This document shows, piece by piece, positions 38,515 to 46,096 of a stretch of DNA of 46,096 nucleotides. Position 1 is the first letter of the stretch. Each line of letters begins with the position of its first letter. This DNA comes from an uncultured Alphaproteobacteria bacterium (GTDB lineage Bacteria > Pseudomonadota > Alphaproteobacteria > Methylaequorales > Methylaequoraceae). The stretch covers positions 1 to 46,096 of the forward strand of contig CACCYL010000012.1 of NCBI GenBank assembly GCA_902550225.1, written 5' to 3'. Both the position numbers and the translations under genes were made by a program. The notes below the pieces were generated by a model that searched no databases, was not told the DNA's origin, and saw only the letters and a list, made by a program, of their open reading frames with translations.

Positions 38515-39267
38515 TTAAACTAAACCTTTTAAAAGAGAAGGGAATTTTTTTTTCAATTGATTATATTCTTTTTGAATTTCATTGTTGTCAATTGAAAGTC
38601 CTTCTGTTTTGGATTTTATCTTATGATCGTAAACAACTGAAGCTGGTCTTTTGGAAAAAAAAATTATTCTGTCTCCTAGAAGAATAGCTTCTTTAAGATT
38701 ATGCGTAATAAGTATGATTGTAATTGGGTTTTTTTGCCAATAGTTTATTAGCACGGAATAAAGGCTTTCTGATGTGGGTTGATCTAATGATACAAAAGGC
38801 TCATCCATTAATAAAATTTGTGGTTCTTTAATTAATGCTCTGGCTAAAGAAACTTTTCGTCTCATACCACCAGATATGGATTTTGGATAATAATTCTTAA
38901 ATTCGTGTAAATCAAATTCAGAAAGAAGAAATTCTATTCTATCAATATATTTTTCGTTTTCCTCGCAAACTAATTCAATGTTTTCTTTGACTGTTAACCA
39001 TGGAAGAAGTCTTGAGGTTTGAAAAACATAACCAAAATCACCATTTGACTTCAAATCAAATTGTTCTTTTTTAAATTTCTGATCGTTAGCGTCTATAAGA
39101 CCACCTATTATGTTCATTAGAGTGGTTTTGCCGCATCCAGATGGACCTACAATGCAAACAAATTCTTTAGACTTGATTTTAATATTTATATTTTTTAGAA
39201 CATCGATGGATGTTTTATCGTGCGGATTTATAAAAGATTTTTTTTTTATGTTAATATGAAAATCCAA
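38515..39267 (-). CDS. ABC transporter ATPase, nitrate/sulfonate/taurine type
   Basis: A 250-residue ATPase of the SsuB/TauB/NrtD group. Walker A is VGPSGCGKTT, the signature motif reads ISGGMRRKVSLARAL, Walker B is ILLMDEPFVSLD, and the switch histidine is in ILITHNLKEA. The frame is open to a TTG at 39300, but the TTG at 39267 is chosen because a perfect GGAGGT lies six bases before it (39274-39279). This removes a 29-base overlap with the permease and leaves a four-base gap. It energises import by the permease and binding protein upstream. Confidence 0.92.
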   Translation of the reverse strand: MDFHINIKKKSFINPHDKTSIDVLKNINIKIKSKEFVCIVGPSGCGKTTLMNIIGGLIDANDQKFKKEQFDLKSNGDFGYVFQTSRLLPWLTVKENIELVCEENEKYIDRIEFLLSEFDLHEFKNYYPKSISGGMRRKVSLARALIKEPQILLMDEPFVSLDQPTSESLYSVLINYWQKNPITIILITHNLKEAILLGDRIIFFSKRPASVVYDHKIKSKTEGLSIDNNEIQKEYNQLKKKFPSLLKGLV

Positions 39268-39271
39268 TTTT

Positions 39272-40021
39272 TTACCTCCAAATGGATATTTTTTTTTCAA
39301 ATGGCCTAACTAAAATAAATTCCACAAAAATTATTAGAAGAACAAATACTAATGTATATGCCAAGATACCTGAAATATCAAAAAATTGGAAGAATCCAAA
39401 TAATTTAAAACCTACACCATTGCTTCTACCTAAGAGCTCAACCACAAGAACAATTTTCCAGATCAATGATAGACCTGATCTTGCAGATGATAATAAGTAT
39501 GGGTAAAGCTGAGGAAGTATGACTTTAAAAAAAAATTTATTTCCTGAAATTTTATAAAATTTGGCTACATCTACATAATCTTTTTCAATTGACCTTGCTC
39601 CTTCTCGCATAATAACTGCAACCATTGGTATTTTATTTAAAGAAACTGCAACAATTGCTGCGACTTCATTTAAACCAAACCATACATAACATAGAATTAT
39701 AATTACTAGCGCCGGTACATTTAACCCCATAATTAGCCAATCATCTAAAAAATTATTTAATGATGAATTTCTTCCCATATAAATTCCAAAAAAAGTTCCA
39801 ATAAACATAGCTATAATAAATGACAAAAATACCCTTTTTAGAGTTATCGCTGTATGAAAAAAAATTTCGTTGTCTTCTGCTTCTAAAATTATTTTATCAA
39901 AAACTTCGCCAGGTCCAGGTAAAAGGTCAACCTCAACGTAAAGACTTGAAATCTGCCATAAACTAAAAAAAATTAGAATAGAAGCAATTCTAATAACTGC
40001 ATTGGAGTTGCCTTTTTCCAT
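39272..40021 (-). CDS. ABC transporter permease, nitrate/sulfonate/taurine type
   Basis: A 249-residue membrane protein with six predicted helices. The binding-protein-dependent transport signature is visible about two thirds along, in VDVAKFYKISGNKFFFKVILPQLYP (EAA loop, starting about residue 150), followed by LLSSARSGLSLIWKIVLVVEL. An early SSLYVEVDLLPGPGEVF block is typical of SsuC/TauC relatives. It begins two bases after the binding-protein stop. The high membrane content and motifs make the class certain; the substrate is open. Confidence 0.92.
   Translation of the reverse strand: MEKGNSNAVIRIASILIFFSLWQISSLYVEVDLLPGPGEVFDKIILEAEDNEIFFHTAITLKRVFLSFIIAMFIGTFFGIYMGRNSSLNNFLDDWLIMGLNVPALVIIILCYVWFGLNEVAAIVAVSLNKIPMVAVIMREGARSIEKDYVDVAKFYKISGNKFFFKVILPQLYPYLLSSARSGLSLIWKIVLVVELLGRSNGVGFKLFGFFQFFDISGILAYTLVFVLLIIFVEFILVRPFEKKISIWR
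39274..39279 (-). promoter_or_regulatory. Ribosome-binding site that decides the ABC ATPase start
   Basis: On the minus strand GGAGGT is followed by six A residues and then TTG (39267-39265). This is the best Shine-Dalgarno sequence I noticed in the window, which otherwise has many genes without one. It lies inside the last codons of the permease gene. Confidence 0.75.
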
Positions 40022-40023
40022 TA

Positions 40024-41019
40024 TTATTCTACCCAGAATGTTCCAGGGGATAGTTCTTTTGCTTTGCCAACAAGTTCTTTTCCTCCAACTTCTGAAAGTA
40101 TAGAGTAAAGTTTTTTTGAACCATTAATTTGGTCCAATGAAAAATCTTTTGAAGGAATACCTTCTCTGTATATATCTCTAAGATTTTTGAAGAGTTGATC
40201 ATTTTCTGCATTCATAAATGGTCTTACTTTTTCCCATATATCATCTGATTCAAGCATTAATTTTTTTGCATCTTTTGATGTTTTAAAGAAATTTTTTAGT
40301 AATTCTTTATTCTGTTCTGCCCATTGCTCTTTGAAAACCCACCCAATTACTGGAATACCTTTAGGAAGGTTTAACTTATTTAAGATGTCAGTAATATTAA
40401 TAACTTTAGTAAATTTTTCATTTGTTAAAAGCTTAGCTTGGTAAGGCCAATAGGTAAGAATTGCGTCAAAACTATCCTGTTCAATCTTTTTGTTTAATAA
40501 AGGTGGAGCACCAAATATTTGTCTACTTACATCTTTAAGTTCTTTTCCGTATTCCTTTTTGAAATATGCTCTAAATATAAGCCAACCTTTGTCAACTTGA
40601 CCACCGGCAATACCTATTTTTTTTCCTTCCAAATCTCCTTCATTTTTGATGTTTGAATCTTTCGATACTATTAGACCACCAGCTGACATTGAATGTGGAA
40701 CAAATGCGAATTCTCTACCTTCATTTCTTTGTCTTGATACCCAAAACCAATCAGTTACAATTACATCAACTGCTCCACCTTGAAGAGCAACAGCTGCCGC
40801 ATTCTTACTTGCTAACTCAACTATCTCGATATTTAGATCATTATCTTTGTCCATATTAAGTTCTTTTATTAATTTAAGCTCCCAATTGACACTGCCATAT
40901 TGAAGAGATCCAATTCTTAAGGTATTGGCATGGAGATAAGAAAAACAAATGTTTAAGATAAAAGTAAGGAACAAAACATTGGTTATAAAAAGTAATTTGT
41001 TTAAAATATTCTTAATCAT
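40024..41019 (-). CDS. ABC transporter substrate-binding protein, SsuA/NMT1-like
   Basis: A 331-residue protein with a long signal peptide (membrane segment about residues 9-30, cleaved near HANT). The mature part has the two-lobe pattern of this group: IGSLQYGSVNWELKLIK, LQGGAVDVIVTDWFWVSRQR, GGLIVSKDSNIKNEGDLEGKKIGI split at residues 114-137, and a second-lobe FDAILTYWPYQAKLL. The tryptophans around the ligand cleft (W68-type VTDWFWV, TYWPY) recall binding proteins I have seen beside PQQ alcohol dehydrogenase clusters, but I cannot confirm that. A TTGACA promoter lies upstream, and a GAAGGAA site about 14 bases before the ATG. Confidence 0.88.
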   Translation of the reverse strand: MIKNILNKLLFITNVLFLTFILNICFSYLHANTLRIGSLQYGSVNWELKLIKELNMDKDNDLNIEIVELASKNAAAVALQGGAVDVIVTDWFWVSRQRNEGREFAFVPHSMSAGGLIVSKDSNIKNEGDLEGKKIGIAGGQVDKGWLIFRAYFKKEYGKELKDVSRQIFGAPPLLNKKIEQDSFDAILTYWPYQAKLLTNEKFTKVINITDILNKLNLPKGIPVIGWVFKEQWAEQNKELLKNFFKTSKDAKKLMLESDDIWEKVRPFMNAENDQLFKNLRDIYREGIPSKDFSLDQINGSKKLYSILSEVGGKELVGKAKELSPGTFWVE

Positions 41020-41061
41020 AATTCTAAATAATATTTCCTTCTTAATAAATATATTGTATTT

Positions 41062-41089
41062 TCTATACTTTATATCAAACGTCTGTCAA
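41062..41089 (-). promoter_or_regulatory. Promoter of the ABC-ExbBDD-TonB operon
   Basis: On the minus strand a perfect -35 TTGACA (41089-41084) is followed after 16 bases by TATAGA (41067-41062). The transcript would begin near 41055, about 36 bases before the binding-protein start. No other promoter is apparent down to tonB because the genes overlap or are 2-14 bases apart. Confidence 0.6.
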
Positions 41090-41115
41090 TGCTAGTTTTT
41101 TTTGATGAATGCAAT

Positions 41116-41349
41116 ATGAAGAAAAAAGTTTATTTTTTAAATCTTAAAGGCTATAAATGCCCGATACCAGTATTGAAAATTTCCAAAAAGTTTAAGGAAA
41201 TTAGCAAAGGGGATATTCTTGAGGTAAATACAGATGATCCAAAAGCTGACAAAGATATAAAAGAACTTTGTAACAATATTAAAATAAAAGTATTAGAAAC
41301 GAATTATATAAACGAAAAAAATATGTACTTTAAACTCCAAAAATATTGA
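41116..41349 (+). CDS. TusA-family sulfur carrier-like protein
   Basis: A 77-residue protein of the TusA/YeeD/SirA fold. The motif KCPIPVLKISKKF (CPxP, Cys at about residue 13) is the persulfide-carrying cysteine of the family, and EVNTDDPKADKDIKELC matches the second conserved block. Members relay sulfur for tRNA thiolation or other pathways. The frame is open to 41089, but ATG 41116 gives the standard length. It abuts xseB. Confidence 0.88.
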   Translation: MKKKVYFLNLKGYKCPIPVLKISKKFKEISKGDILEVNTDDPKADKDIKELCNNIKIKVLETNYINEKNMYFKLQKY

Positions 41350-41366
41350 TTTGTGATTTATTTCGA

Positions 41367-41591
41367 ATGAAAGATTTACTTGATAAAAAAATAGACGGTT
41401 TAACCTATGAGGATGCCTTTGATAGACTTCAAAAGATTACCGAATTACTTGAAAATGGGAACGTTTCGCTTGATGACTCTATAAAATATTATGAACAAGG
41501 AATTTTACTTAAAAACTTTTGTGAAAAAAAACTAAAAGATGCAGAGATGAAAATCAAAAATGTATTAGATAAGTCAAAAAATAGCGAATAA
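41367..41591 (+). CDS. xseB: Exodeoxyribonuclease VII small subunit XseB
   Basis: A 74-residue helical protein with the family pattern LTYEDAFDRLQKITELLENGNVSLDDSIKYYEQG across residues 12-44, then LLKNFCEKKLKDAE. With XseA it degrades single-stranded DNA. A TTG at 41346 could also start it, overlapping the previous stop, but ATG 41367 fits the family. It is the usual upstream neighbour of ispA. XseA is not in the window. Confidence 0.92.
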   Translation: MKDLLDKKIDGLTYEDAFDRLQKITELLENGNVSLDDSIKYYEQGILLKNFCEKKLKDAEMKIKNVLDKSKNSE

Positions 41592-41606
41592 CAATAGTGT
41601 ATAATA

Positions 41607-42485
41607 ATGTCTAGGATAGAAAAATTTATCTCAAAATTTGCAATAGAATTTGATGATTTTTTTTTAAAACTTCTTCCCAAAAAAAAGTATTCCCATAAAC
41701 TTCATGATGCGATGAAATATTCAATTAAGGTTGGAGGTAAAAGGCTTAGGCCTTTATTTTTGATTGAAATATCCAAAATATTTAACGTTAAGAAAACTAT
41801 GGCTTTTAGAGCTGCTGCTGCAATTGAATTAATTCATTGTTATTCATTAGTTCATGATGATCTCCCCGCCATGGATGACGATGATTTGCGAAGAGGACAT
41901 ATGACTTGTCATAAAAAATATGATGATGCAACAGCGATACTGGTTGGAGACGCTTTCCAATCTTTGGCTTTTGAAATCTTATCTGATAAAAAAACGCATC
42001 CAAATGCTAACGTAAGATGTAATTTGATTAATGAACTTTCGAAAGCCTCTGGAGCAACTGGAATGGTAGGTGGACAAATGTTGGATTTAGATGCTGAAAA
42101 GAAAAAGTTGAGTTTAAGCGAAATTTTGATGCTTCAAAAACTTAAAACTGGAGAACTGTTCAGATTTTCTTGTGTAGCAGGTCCAATTCTCTCTGAGCAA
42201 AAAGATCTTAGGCATTTTGAAGAATTTGCAAATAAGCTAGGTTTAGCATTCCAAATTAAAGACGATTTACTAGATGTTGAAGGTGATGAGAAACAAATGG
42301 GTAAAAAGACAAAAAAGGATTTCTCAAGAGGTAAAGAAACCTTGATTTCTTATTTAGGAAAAGAAGATGCCAAAAAAAAGTCAGAAGATTTGATTAACGA
42401 TTCAAAACAAATTTTAAAATTTTATGGAAAAAGAGCAAATAGAATTATAGATTTAACTAATTTCGTAATTTCAAGAAACAATTGA
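41607..42485 (+). CDS. ispA: Farnesyl/geranyl diphosphate synthase IspA
   Basis: A 292-residue short-chain polyprenyl synthase. The first motif is HDDLPAMDDDDLRRG (Asp84, Asp85, Asp90), with the two-residue insertion typical of type II bacterial FPP synthases. The second is QIKDDLLDVEG, and GGKRLRP supplies the IPP loop. It makes the C15 precursor for quinones, undecaprenyl phosphate and the carotenoid branch that CrtE extends. It lies between xseB and tlyA; the next gene starts at the base after its stop. Confidence 0.94.
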   Translation: MSRIEKFISKFAIEFDDFFLKLLPKKKYSHKLHDAMKYSIKVGGKRLRPLFLIEISKIFNVKKTMAFRAAAAIELIHCYSLVHDDLPAMDDDDLRRGHMTCHKKYDDATAILVGDAFQSLAFEILSDKKTHPNANVRCNLINELSKASGATGMVGGQMLDLDAEKKKLSLSEILMLQKLKTGELFRFSCVAGPILSEQKDLRHFEEFANKLGLAFQIKDDLLDVEGDEKQMGKKTKKDFSRGKETLISYLGKEDAKKKSEDLINDSKQILKFYGKRANRIIDLTNFVISRNN

Positions 42486-43250
42486 ATGTTCATTCGTAAA
42501 GTTGTCCCAGAAAATTTAGATAAACAAAGGATTGACCATATTCTTAAAGAGCTAGAGTTAGTTGATTCCAGGAATCAAGCTTTAGCTTTAATAATTTCAG
42601 GAAAAGTATTTGTTGATAATGAAAAAGTATTAAAACCTGGAAAAATTGTACGGTGCAATAAAACAATTGAACTAAAAAAAGACAAAAATTATTGGGTTTC
42701 TAGAGGTGGAATAAAACTTAGTCATGCATTAAAAGAATTTGGCGTTAATGCAAGTAAAAAAGTTTCACTTGATATTGGTTGTTCAACAGGTGGATTTACA
42801 GATGTTCTTATAAAAATGGGAGTAAAAAAAGTGTACGCGATTGATGTCGGTTATGGCCAACTAGATTGGCGTTTAAGAAATTCTGAAAAGGTTATTTTAT
42901 TTGAAAGAACTAATGCAAGGGAACTCGATACTAATATTATTCCAGAATTACTGGATTTAGTTGTATGCGATGTGAGTTTTATTTCTTTGAAAAAAGTACT
43001 TTTACCTGTTAAGAAATTGTTGAATAGAAATTATGAAATATTAAGCTTAGTAAAACCTCAGTTTGAAGCAAGAAAAAATGAAGTAGGTCGAGGTGGTATA
43101 ATCAAAGATTCAGGAATTCATAAAAGGATATGTGAAGAATTAATATTTTGGTTTAAACAAAACTTTGATTACGAATATTTAAATATTATTGATAGTCCAA
43201 TAACAGGTCAAAAGGGTAATAAAGAGTTTTTCATATATATAAAAAACTAA
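42486..43250 (+). CDS. tlyA: TlyA-type rRNA methyltransferase (hemolysin A family)
   Basis: A 254-residue protein with an N-terminal S4 RNA-binding domain (about residues 10-65) and an FtsJ-like methyltransferase domain. The SAM site is [33 protein letters not shown] and LVKPQFEA are also characteristic. TlyA methylates 2'-hydroxyls of rRNA. It follows ispA without a gap, and its stop overlaps that of the convergent aroC by four bases. Confidence 0.93.
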   Translation: MFIRKVVPENLDKQRIDHILKELELVDSRNQALALIISGKVFVDNEKVLKPGKIVRCNKTIELKKDKNYWVSRGGIKLSHALKEFGVNASKKVSLDIGCSTGGFTDVLIKMGVKKVYAIDVGYGQLDWRLRNSEKVILFERTNARELDTNIIPELLDLVVCDVSFISLKKVLLPVKKLLNRNYEILSLVKPQFEARKNEVGRGGIIKDSGIHKRICEELIFWFKQNFDYEYLNIIDSPITGQKGNKEFFIYIKN

Positions 43251-44317
43251 ATTTTGTTTTTTTGATTCAATAAAAATAAATCTGCTAATACAATTGCTAC
43301 CATAGCTTCACCAACAGGAACTGCTCTTATACCAACACACGGATCGTGTCTTCCTTTAGTTTTAATAATTGTATTTTTATTAGCAAGATTTACTGTTTTT
43401 CTCTCTGTTAGAATTGAACTTGTTGGCTTTACTGCGAATTTTACCACAATGTCTTGACCAGAAGAAATTCCTCCAAGTGTTCCGCCAGAGTTGTTAGATT
43501 CAAATGTAACTTTATTGTTTTGATATCTCATTTCATCAGCATTTTGTTCACCTCTTAATGCTGCACTTTTAAAACCATTTCCGATTTCAACGCCTTTAAC
43601 TGCTGGAATACTCATTATGCCTTGTGCCAGGAGGGCATCAATTTTCGAAAAAACTGGTTCTCCCAACCCTGGTGGGACTCCAGATGCAATTATTTGAATG
43701 ACAGCTCCTATAGAGGATCCTTCTTTCCTTATTTTTAGAACATAATCTTCCCATGTTTTTAAAATATTTTTATCTGGACAAAAGAAGCTGTTTTTTTCTA
43801 CTTCTTTCCAGTTCCAATTATTGAAATTTATCCTTTTTTCACCTATTTGAATTAAAGCACCTCTAATCTTAATTTTCTTTCCTAAAATTTTCTGTGCAAC
43901 TGCCCCTGCAGCAACACGCATGGCTGTTTCTCTTGCGGATGCTCTTCCGCCGCCACGATAATCTCTGATACCGTATTTCATTTGATAAGTGTAATCTGCA
44001 TGACCAGGTCTAAATTTATTTTTTATGTCGCTGTAATCTTTTGATTTTTGATCAGCGTTGTAAATAATCATTGATATAGGCGTACCAGTTGTCTTTTTAT
44101 CGAACAAACCAGATAATATTTTCACTTTGTCATTTTCTTTTCGTTGTGTTGTAAATTTTGACTGACCAGGTTTTCTTCTGTCTAAAAAACTTTGTATGTA
44201 ATCTTCATCAATTTTTAAGTTGGGTGGCACGCCCTCTATAACGCATCCTAAGGCCTCGCCATGGCTTTCACCCCAAGTAGTTACTTTAAAAAGTTGTCCG
44301 ATTGAACTTCCAGTCAT
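43247..44317 (-). CDS. aroC: Chorismate synthase AroC
   Basis: A 356-residue FMN-dependent enzyme that closes the shikimate pathway. All three signatures are present: [17 protein letters not shown] at the N-terminus, the [20 protein letters not shown] block and RGRHDPCVG-like [14 protein letters not shown] near the end. Length is standard. It starts two bases after fabI, so the two are cotranscribed. Confidence 0.97.
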   Translation of the reverse strand: MTGSSIGQLFKVTTWGESHGEALGCVIEGVPPNLKIDEDYIQSFLDRRKPGQSKFTTQRKENDKVKILSGLFDKKTTGTPISMIIYNADQKSKDYSDIKNKFRPGHADYTYQMKYGIRDYRGGGRASARETAMRVAAGAVAQKILGKKIKIRGALIQIGEKRINFNNWNWKEVEKNSFFCPDKNILKTWEDYVLKIRKEGSSIGAVIQIIASGVPPGLGEPVFSKIDALLAQGIMSIPAVKGVEIGNGFKSAALRGEQNADEMRYQNNKVTFESNNSGGTLGGISSGQDIVVKFAVKPTSSILTERKTVNLANKNTIIKTKGRHDPCVGIRAVPVGEAMVAIVLADLFLLNQKNKI

Positions 44318-44319
44318 AC

Positions 44320-45132
44320 TTAGCGTTCTACAGTTATATCCGGTGCATCTACAGATTTCATGCCAACTACATGATATCCGCAGTCTACATGAACAACTTC
44401 TCCAGTTACTCCTGATGACAATTCTGATAATAGGTACACAGAATTTTTACCAACTTCATCTATTGAAGTGACTCTTTTTAATGGTGAATTGTATTCATTC
44501 CATTTCAGGATATATCTGAAATCAGAAATTCCTGACGCAGCAAGGGTTTTTATAGGTCCAGCTGATATTGCGTTTACCCTTATATTTTTTTTCCCAAGAT
44601 CGACCGCCATGTATTTCACACTTGTCTCTAATGCTGCCTTTGCTATACCCATTACGTTATAATGCGGCATAACTCTTTCAGCTCCAAGATATGAAAGTGT
44701 TAGTATTTGACCTCCAGACTTCATAAAATGTTGAGCTCTTTGACAAAGAGCAGTAAATGAATAACAAGACACGTCAAGTGTATTAATAAAATTATCTCTG
44801 GATGTATTTACATAGTCACCTTTTAATTGATTTTTGTCTGAAAATGCAATTGAGTGAACCAGAAAATCAAACGATTCCCATATCTTTGATAATTCCTCAA
44901 AAAAATTATCAATGCTTGAATCAGAGGTTACATCGCATTCAAGAACTATTTGTGATTTACATTTTTCTGCAAGTGGAAGCACTCTCTTTTTTATAGAATC
45001 ATTAACATAAGAAAATGCCAGGTCAGCACCGCACTGACTTAATTTTTCTGCAATCCCCCATGCTATTGACTTTTCATTGGCTATTCCAAGAATTATTCCT
45101 TTTTTTCCATTTAAATTTATTAATGAGTCCAT
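44320..45132 (-). CDS. fabI: Enoyl-ACP reductase FabI
   Basis: A 270-residue short-chain dehydrogenase-type reductase of fatty acid synthesis. The NAD site is the FabI-specific [13 protein letters not shown] near the start. The catalytic pair is Tyr158 and Lys165 (YNVMGIAK), with Tyr148 in LSYLGAERV. The [15 protein letters not shown] block and C-terminal DCGYHVVGM are typical. An AAGGAT site precedes the ATG. It is divergent from pdxH and heads the fabI-aroC unit. Confidence 0.96.
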   Translation of the reverse strand: MDSLINLNGKKGIILGIANEKSIAWGIAEKLSQCGADLAFSYVNDSIKKRVLPLAEKCKSQIVLECDVTSDSSIDNFFEELSKIWESFDFLVHSIAFSDKNQLKGDYVNTSRDNFINTLDVSCYSFTALCQRAQHFMKSGGQILTLSYLGAERVMPHYNVMGIAKAALETSVKYMAVDLGKKNIRVNAISAGPIKTLAASGISDFRYILKWNEYNSPLKRVTSIDEVGKNSVYLLSELSSGVTGEVVHVDCGYHVVGMKSVDAPDITVER

Positions 45133-45153
45133 CTTTGATCCTTAGCAAATTTA

Positions 45154-45183
45154 TTGATTAACGGTTATTTACTCTTATATAAT
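45154..45183 (+). promoter_or_regulatory. Putative pdxH promoter
   Basis: TTGATT (45154-45159) and TATAAT (45178-45183) are 18 bases apart in the 72-base fabI-pdxH divergent gap, giving a leader of about 15 bases. A second TATAAT overlaps the start codon and is probably chance in such AT-rich sequence. Confidence 0.5.
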
Positions 45184-45204
45184 ATTTCTAACATAAAATA
45201 TATA

Positions 45205-45774
45205 ATGAATCCTTTTAAAAAATTTAATATGTGGTTTAATCTTGCAAAAAAAAACCATCCATTCGATCACACTGCATTTGCTCTTGGAACTGAAGATAAA
45301 GGCGTTCCCCACATACGTATGGTTCTGTTAAAATTGATTCTGGAGGACGGTTTTGTTTTCTTTACAAATCTAAATAGTAATAAAGGCAGTCATTTTAGGA
45401 GAAACAAGAAACTTTCTATGTGTTTTTATTGGGAATCAATTCATAAGCAGATTAGAGTTATTGGCACAGGCAGAATCGTTGACAATAAAACATCTGACGA
45501 TTATTTTAATACAAGACCAAGAGGTAGCCAAATAGGTGCGTGGGCATCTGATCAGTCCTCTCAAATAAAATCATATAGTTACTTAAAACAAAGAGAAATT
45601 AAGTTTGAAAAGAGATTTAAAGGATTAAGTGTTCCTAGACCAGAATATTGGGTTGGAATAAAAATTGAACCCAAAGAATTTGAATTTTGGCAACAAGGCG
45701 ACTACAGGCTGCATAACCGCGAAGTTTATTCACTCAAAAAAAAAGTTTGGAAAAGAAAAATTCTTTCACCTTAA
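45205..45774 (+). CDS. pdxH: Pyridoxine/pyridoxamine 5'-phosphate oxidase PdxH
   Basis: A 189-residue FMN enzyme that makes pyridoxal 5'-phosphate. It has the conserved VPHIRMVLLK, FFTNLNSNKG, ALCFYW-like LSMCFYWESIHKQIR, and RPRGSQIGAWAS blocks, and the C-terminal W-x5-YRLHNRE substrate loop. ATG 45205 is chosen over the upstream in-frame start at 45154, which would add 17 residues of no homology and overlap the promoter. The C-terminal Arg-rich end is slightly shorter than in E. coli PdxH. Confidence 0.92.
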   Translation: MNPFKKFNMWFNLAKKNHPFDHTAFALGTEDKGVPHIRMVLLKLILEDGFVFFTNLNSNKGSHFRRNKKLSMCFYWESIHKQIRVIGTGRIVDNKTSDDYFNTRPRGSQIGAWASDQSSQIKSYSYLKQREIKFEKRFKGLSVPRPEYWVGIKIEPKEFEFWQQGDYRLHNREVYSLKKKVWKRKILSP

Positions 45775-45775
45775 A

Positions 45776-46096
45776 TTATGCTGCTTTGTTGATATCAAAG
45801 TCTTTGAATATCGCGCACAAGGCTGTTACAAGTTTTCTGATCATTTTTGGAGTATGTTGAGGCGAGGCAGTGATTCTTAATCGTTCTTCTCCTCTCGGCA
45901 CTGTTGGATAGTTTATTGGTTGAACGTATACTTGGAAGTCATCCAACAATACTTGGCTAGCTTTTTTACAAAGTATTGGATCGCCAATAATAACTGGAAT
46001 GATATGACTACTGTTATCTATGAAGGGGATATTATTTTTTCTGAGTGAATTTTTTAAATCATTTACAACTTTAAACAACTTTTCTCTTTCTGATGA
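45776..46096 (-). CDS. hemA: 5-aminolevulinate synthase HemA, C-terminal part
   Basis: The last 106 residues of a PLP-dependent alpha-oxoamine synthase; the frame is open at the right edge. The segment INYPTVPRGEERLRITASPQHT is diagnostic of ALA synthase, which makes 5-aminolevulinate from glycine and succinyl-CoA. This C4 route for haem is a hallmark of alphaproteobacteria. Its stop is one base from that of the convergent pdxH, whose product PLP is its cofactor. Confidence 0.93.
   Translation of the reverse strand, partial: SSEREKLFKVVNDLKNSLRKNNIPFIDNSSHIIPVIIGDPILCKKASQVLLDDFQVYVQPINYPTVPRGEERLRITASPQHTPKMIRKLVTALCAIFKDFDINKAA

Noticed and set aside
39268-39300. Upstream TTG start for the ABC ATPase
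   Set aside because: A perfect GGAGGT six bases before TTG 39267 and the loss of the permease overlap favour the later start.
41041-41115. Extension of the TusA-like protein to 41089
   Set aside because: Ten extra hydrophobic residues do not belong to the family and overlap the divergent TTGACA box.

Overview
The window is a very AT-rich, gene-dense piece of chromosome, almost certainly from a free-living marine alphaproteobacterium with a streamlined genome. Evidence for Alphaproteobacteria: the order tolQ-tolR-tolA-tolB-pal-cpoB-tilS-ftsH-folP-glmM, a 5-aminolevulinate synthase (C4 haem pathway) at the right edge, the long alphaproteobacterial type of SerC, a DUF3126-type protein, and rpoH beside rluD. 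Marine photoheterotrophy is shown by a proteorhodopsin gene followed by a complete retinal pathway (crtE-crtI-crtB-crtY-blh). The HIMB59/AEGEAN-169 type of lineage is my best guess. Ordinary SAR11 is less likely because thiC is present. The lineage is an inference from gene content only.

Layout. 1-6887 (+): the end of a YmdB-type phosphodiesterase, then yebC-ruvC-ruvA-ruvB-ybgC-tolQ-tolR-tolA-tolB in tight order. 6888-8695 (+): a 58-residue lipoprotein gene and pal, each behind a near-identical promoter, then a hairpin terminator and cpoB. 8702-15170 (+): tilS, ftsH, folP, glmM, thiD, meeting thiC (-) tail to tail. 17041-22365 (+): an SLC13/TrkA_C transporter coupled to serC, hisZ and purA, meeting rpoH and rluD (-). 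24330-25912 (+): three poorly known genes (a small membrane protein, a HExxH protein, a 2OG-Fe(II) oxygenase-like protein). 25909-32130 (-): blh, crtY, crtB, crtI, crtE and proteorhodopsin. 32327-34795: a DUF3429 protein, a DUF3126 protein, a small exported barrel-like protein and a lipoprotein with a Q/N/P/Y-rich tract. 34885-36213 (-): a porin. 36340-41019 (-): a seven-gene unit, ABC binding protein-permease-ATPase-ExbB-ExbD-ExbD-TonB. 41116-43250 (+): tusA-like, xseB, ispA, tlyA. 43247-46096: aroC and fabI (-), pdxH (+), and the 3' end of hemA (-).

How the genes work together. CrtE makes geranylgeranyl diphosphate, CrtB and CrtI turn it into lycopene, CrtY cyclises it to beta-carotene, and Blh cleaves that to retinal for the rhodopsin, which has the DTE proton-pump motif and a glutamine at the blue-tuning position. 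The Tol-Pal genes form the envelope constriction machine. The ABC/ExbB/ExbD/TonB unit looks like one uptake route across both membranes. One of its two ExbD proteins carries Asn where the proton-relaying Asp of the family should be, which I consider the most unusual single feature in the window.

Structure at the DNA level. All six convergent gene pairs overlap or abut (11-bp overlap to 2-bp gap), leaving no room for a terminator. The three clear hairpin terminators lie instead between tandem genes, directly after pal, the rhodopsin and the porin. I see no tRNA, rRNA, CRISPR array, insertion sequence or prophage. No stretch longer than 300 bases lacks a gene.
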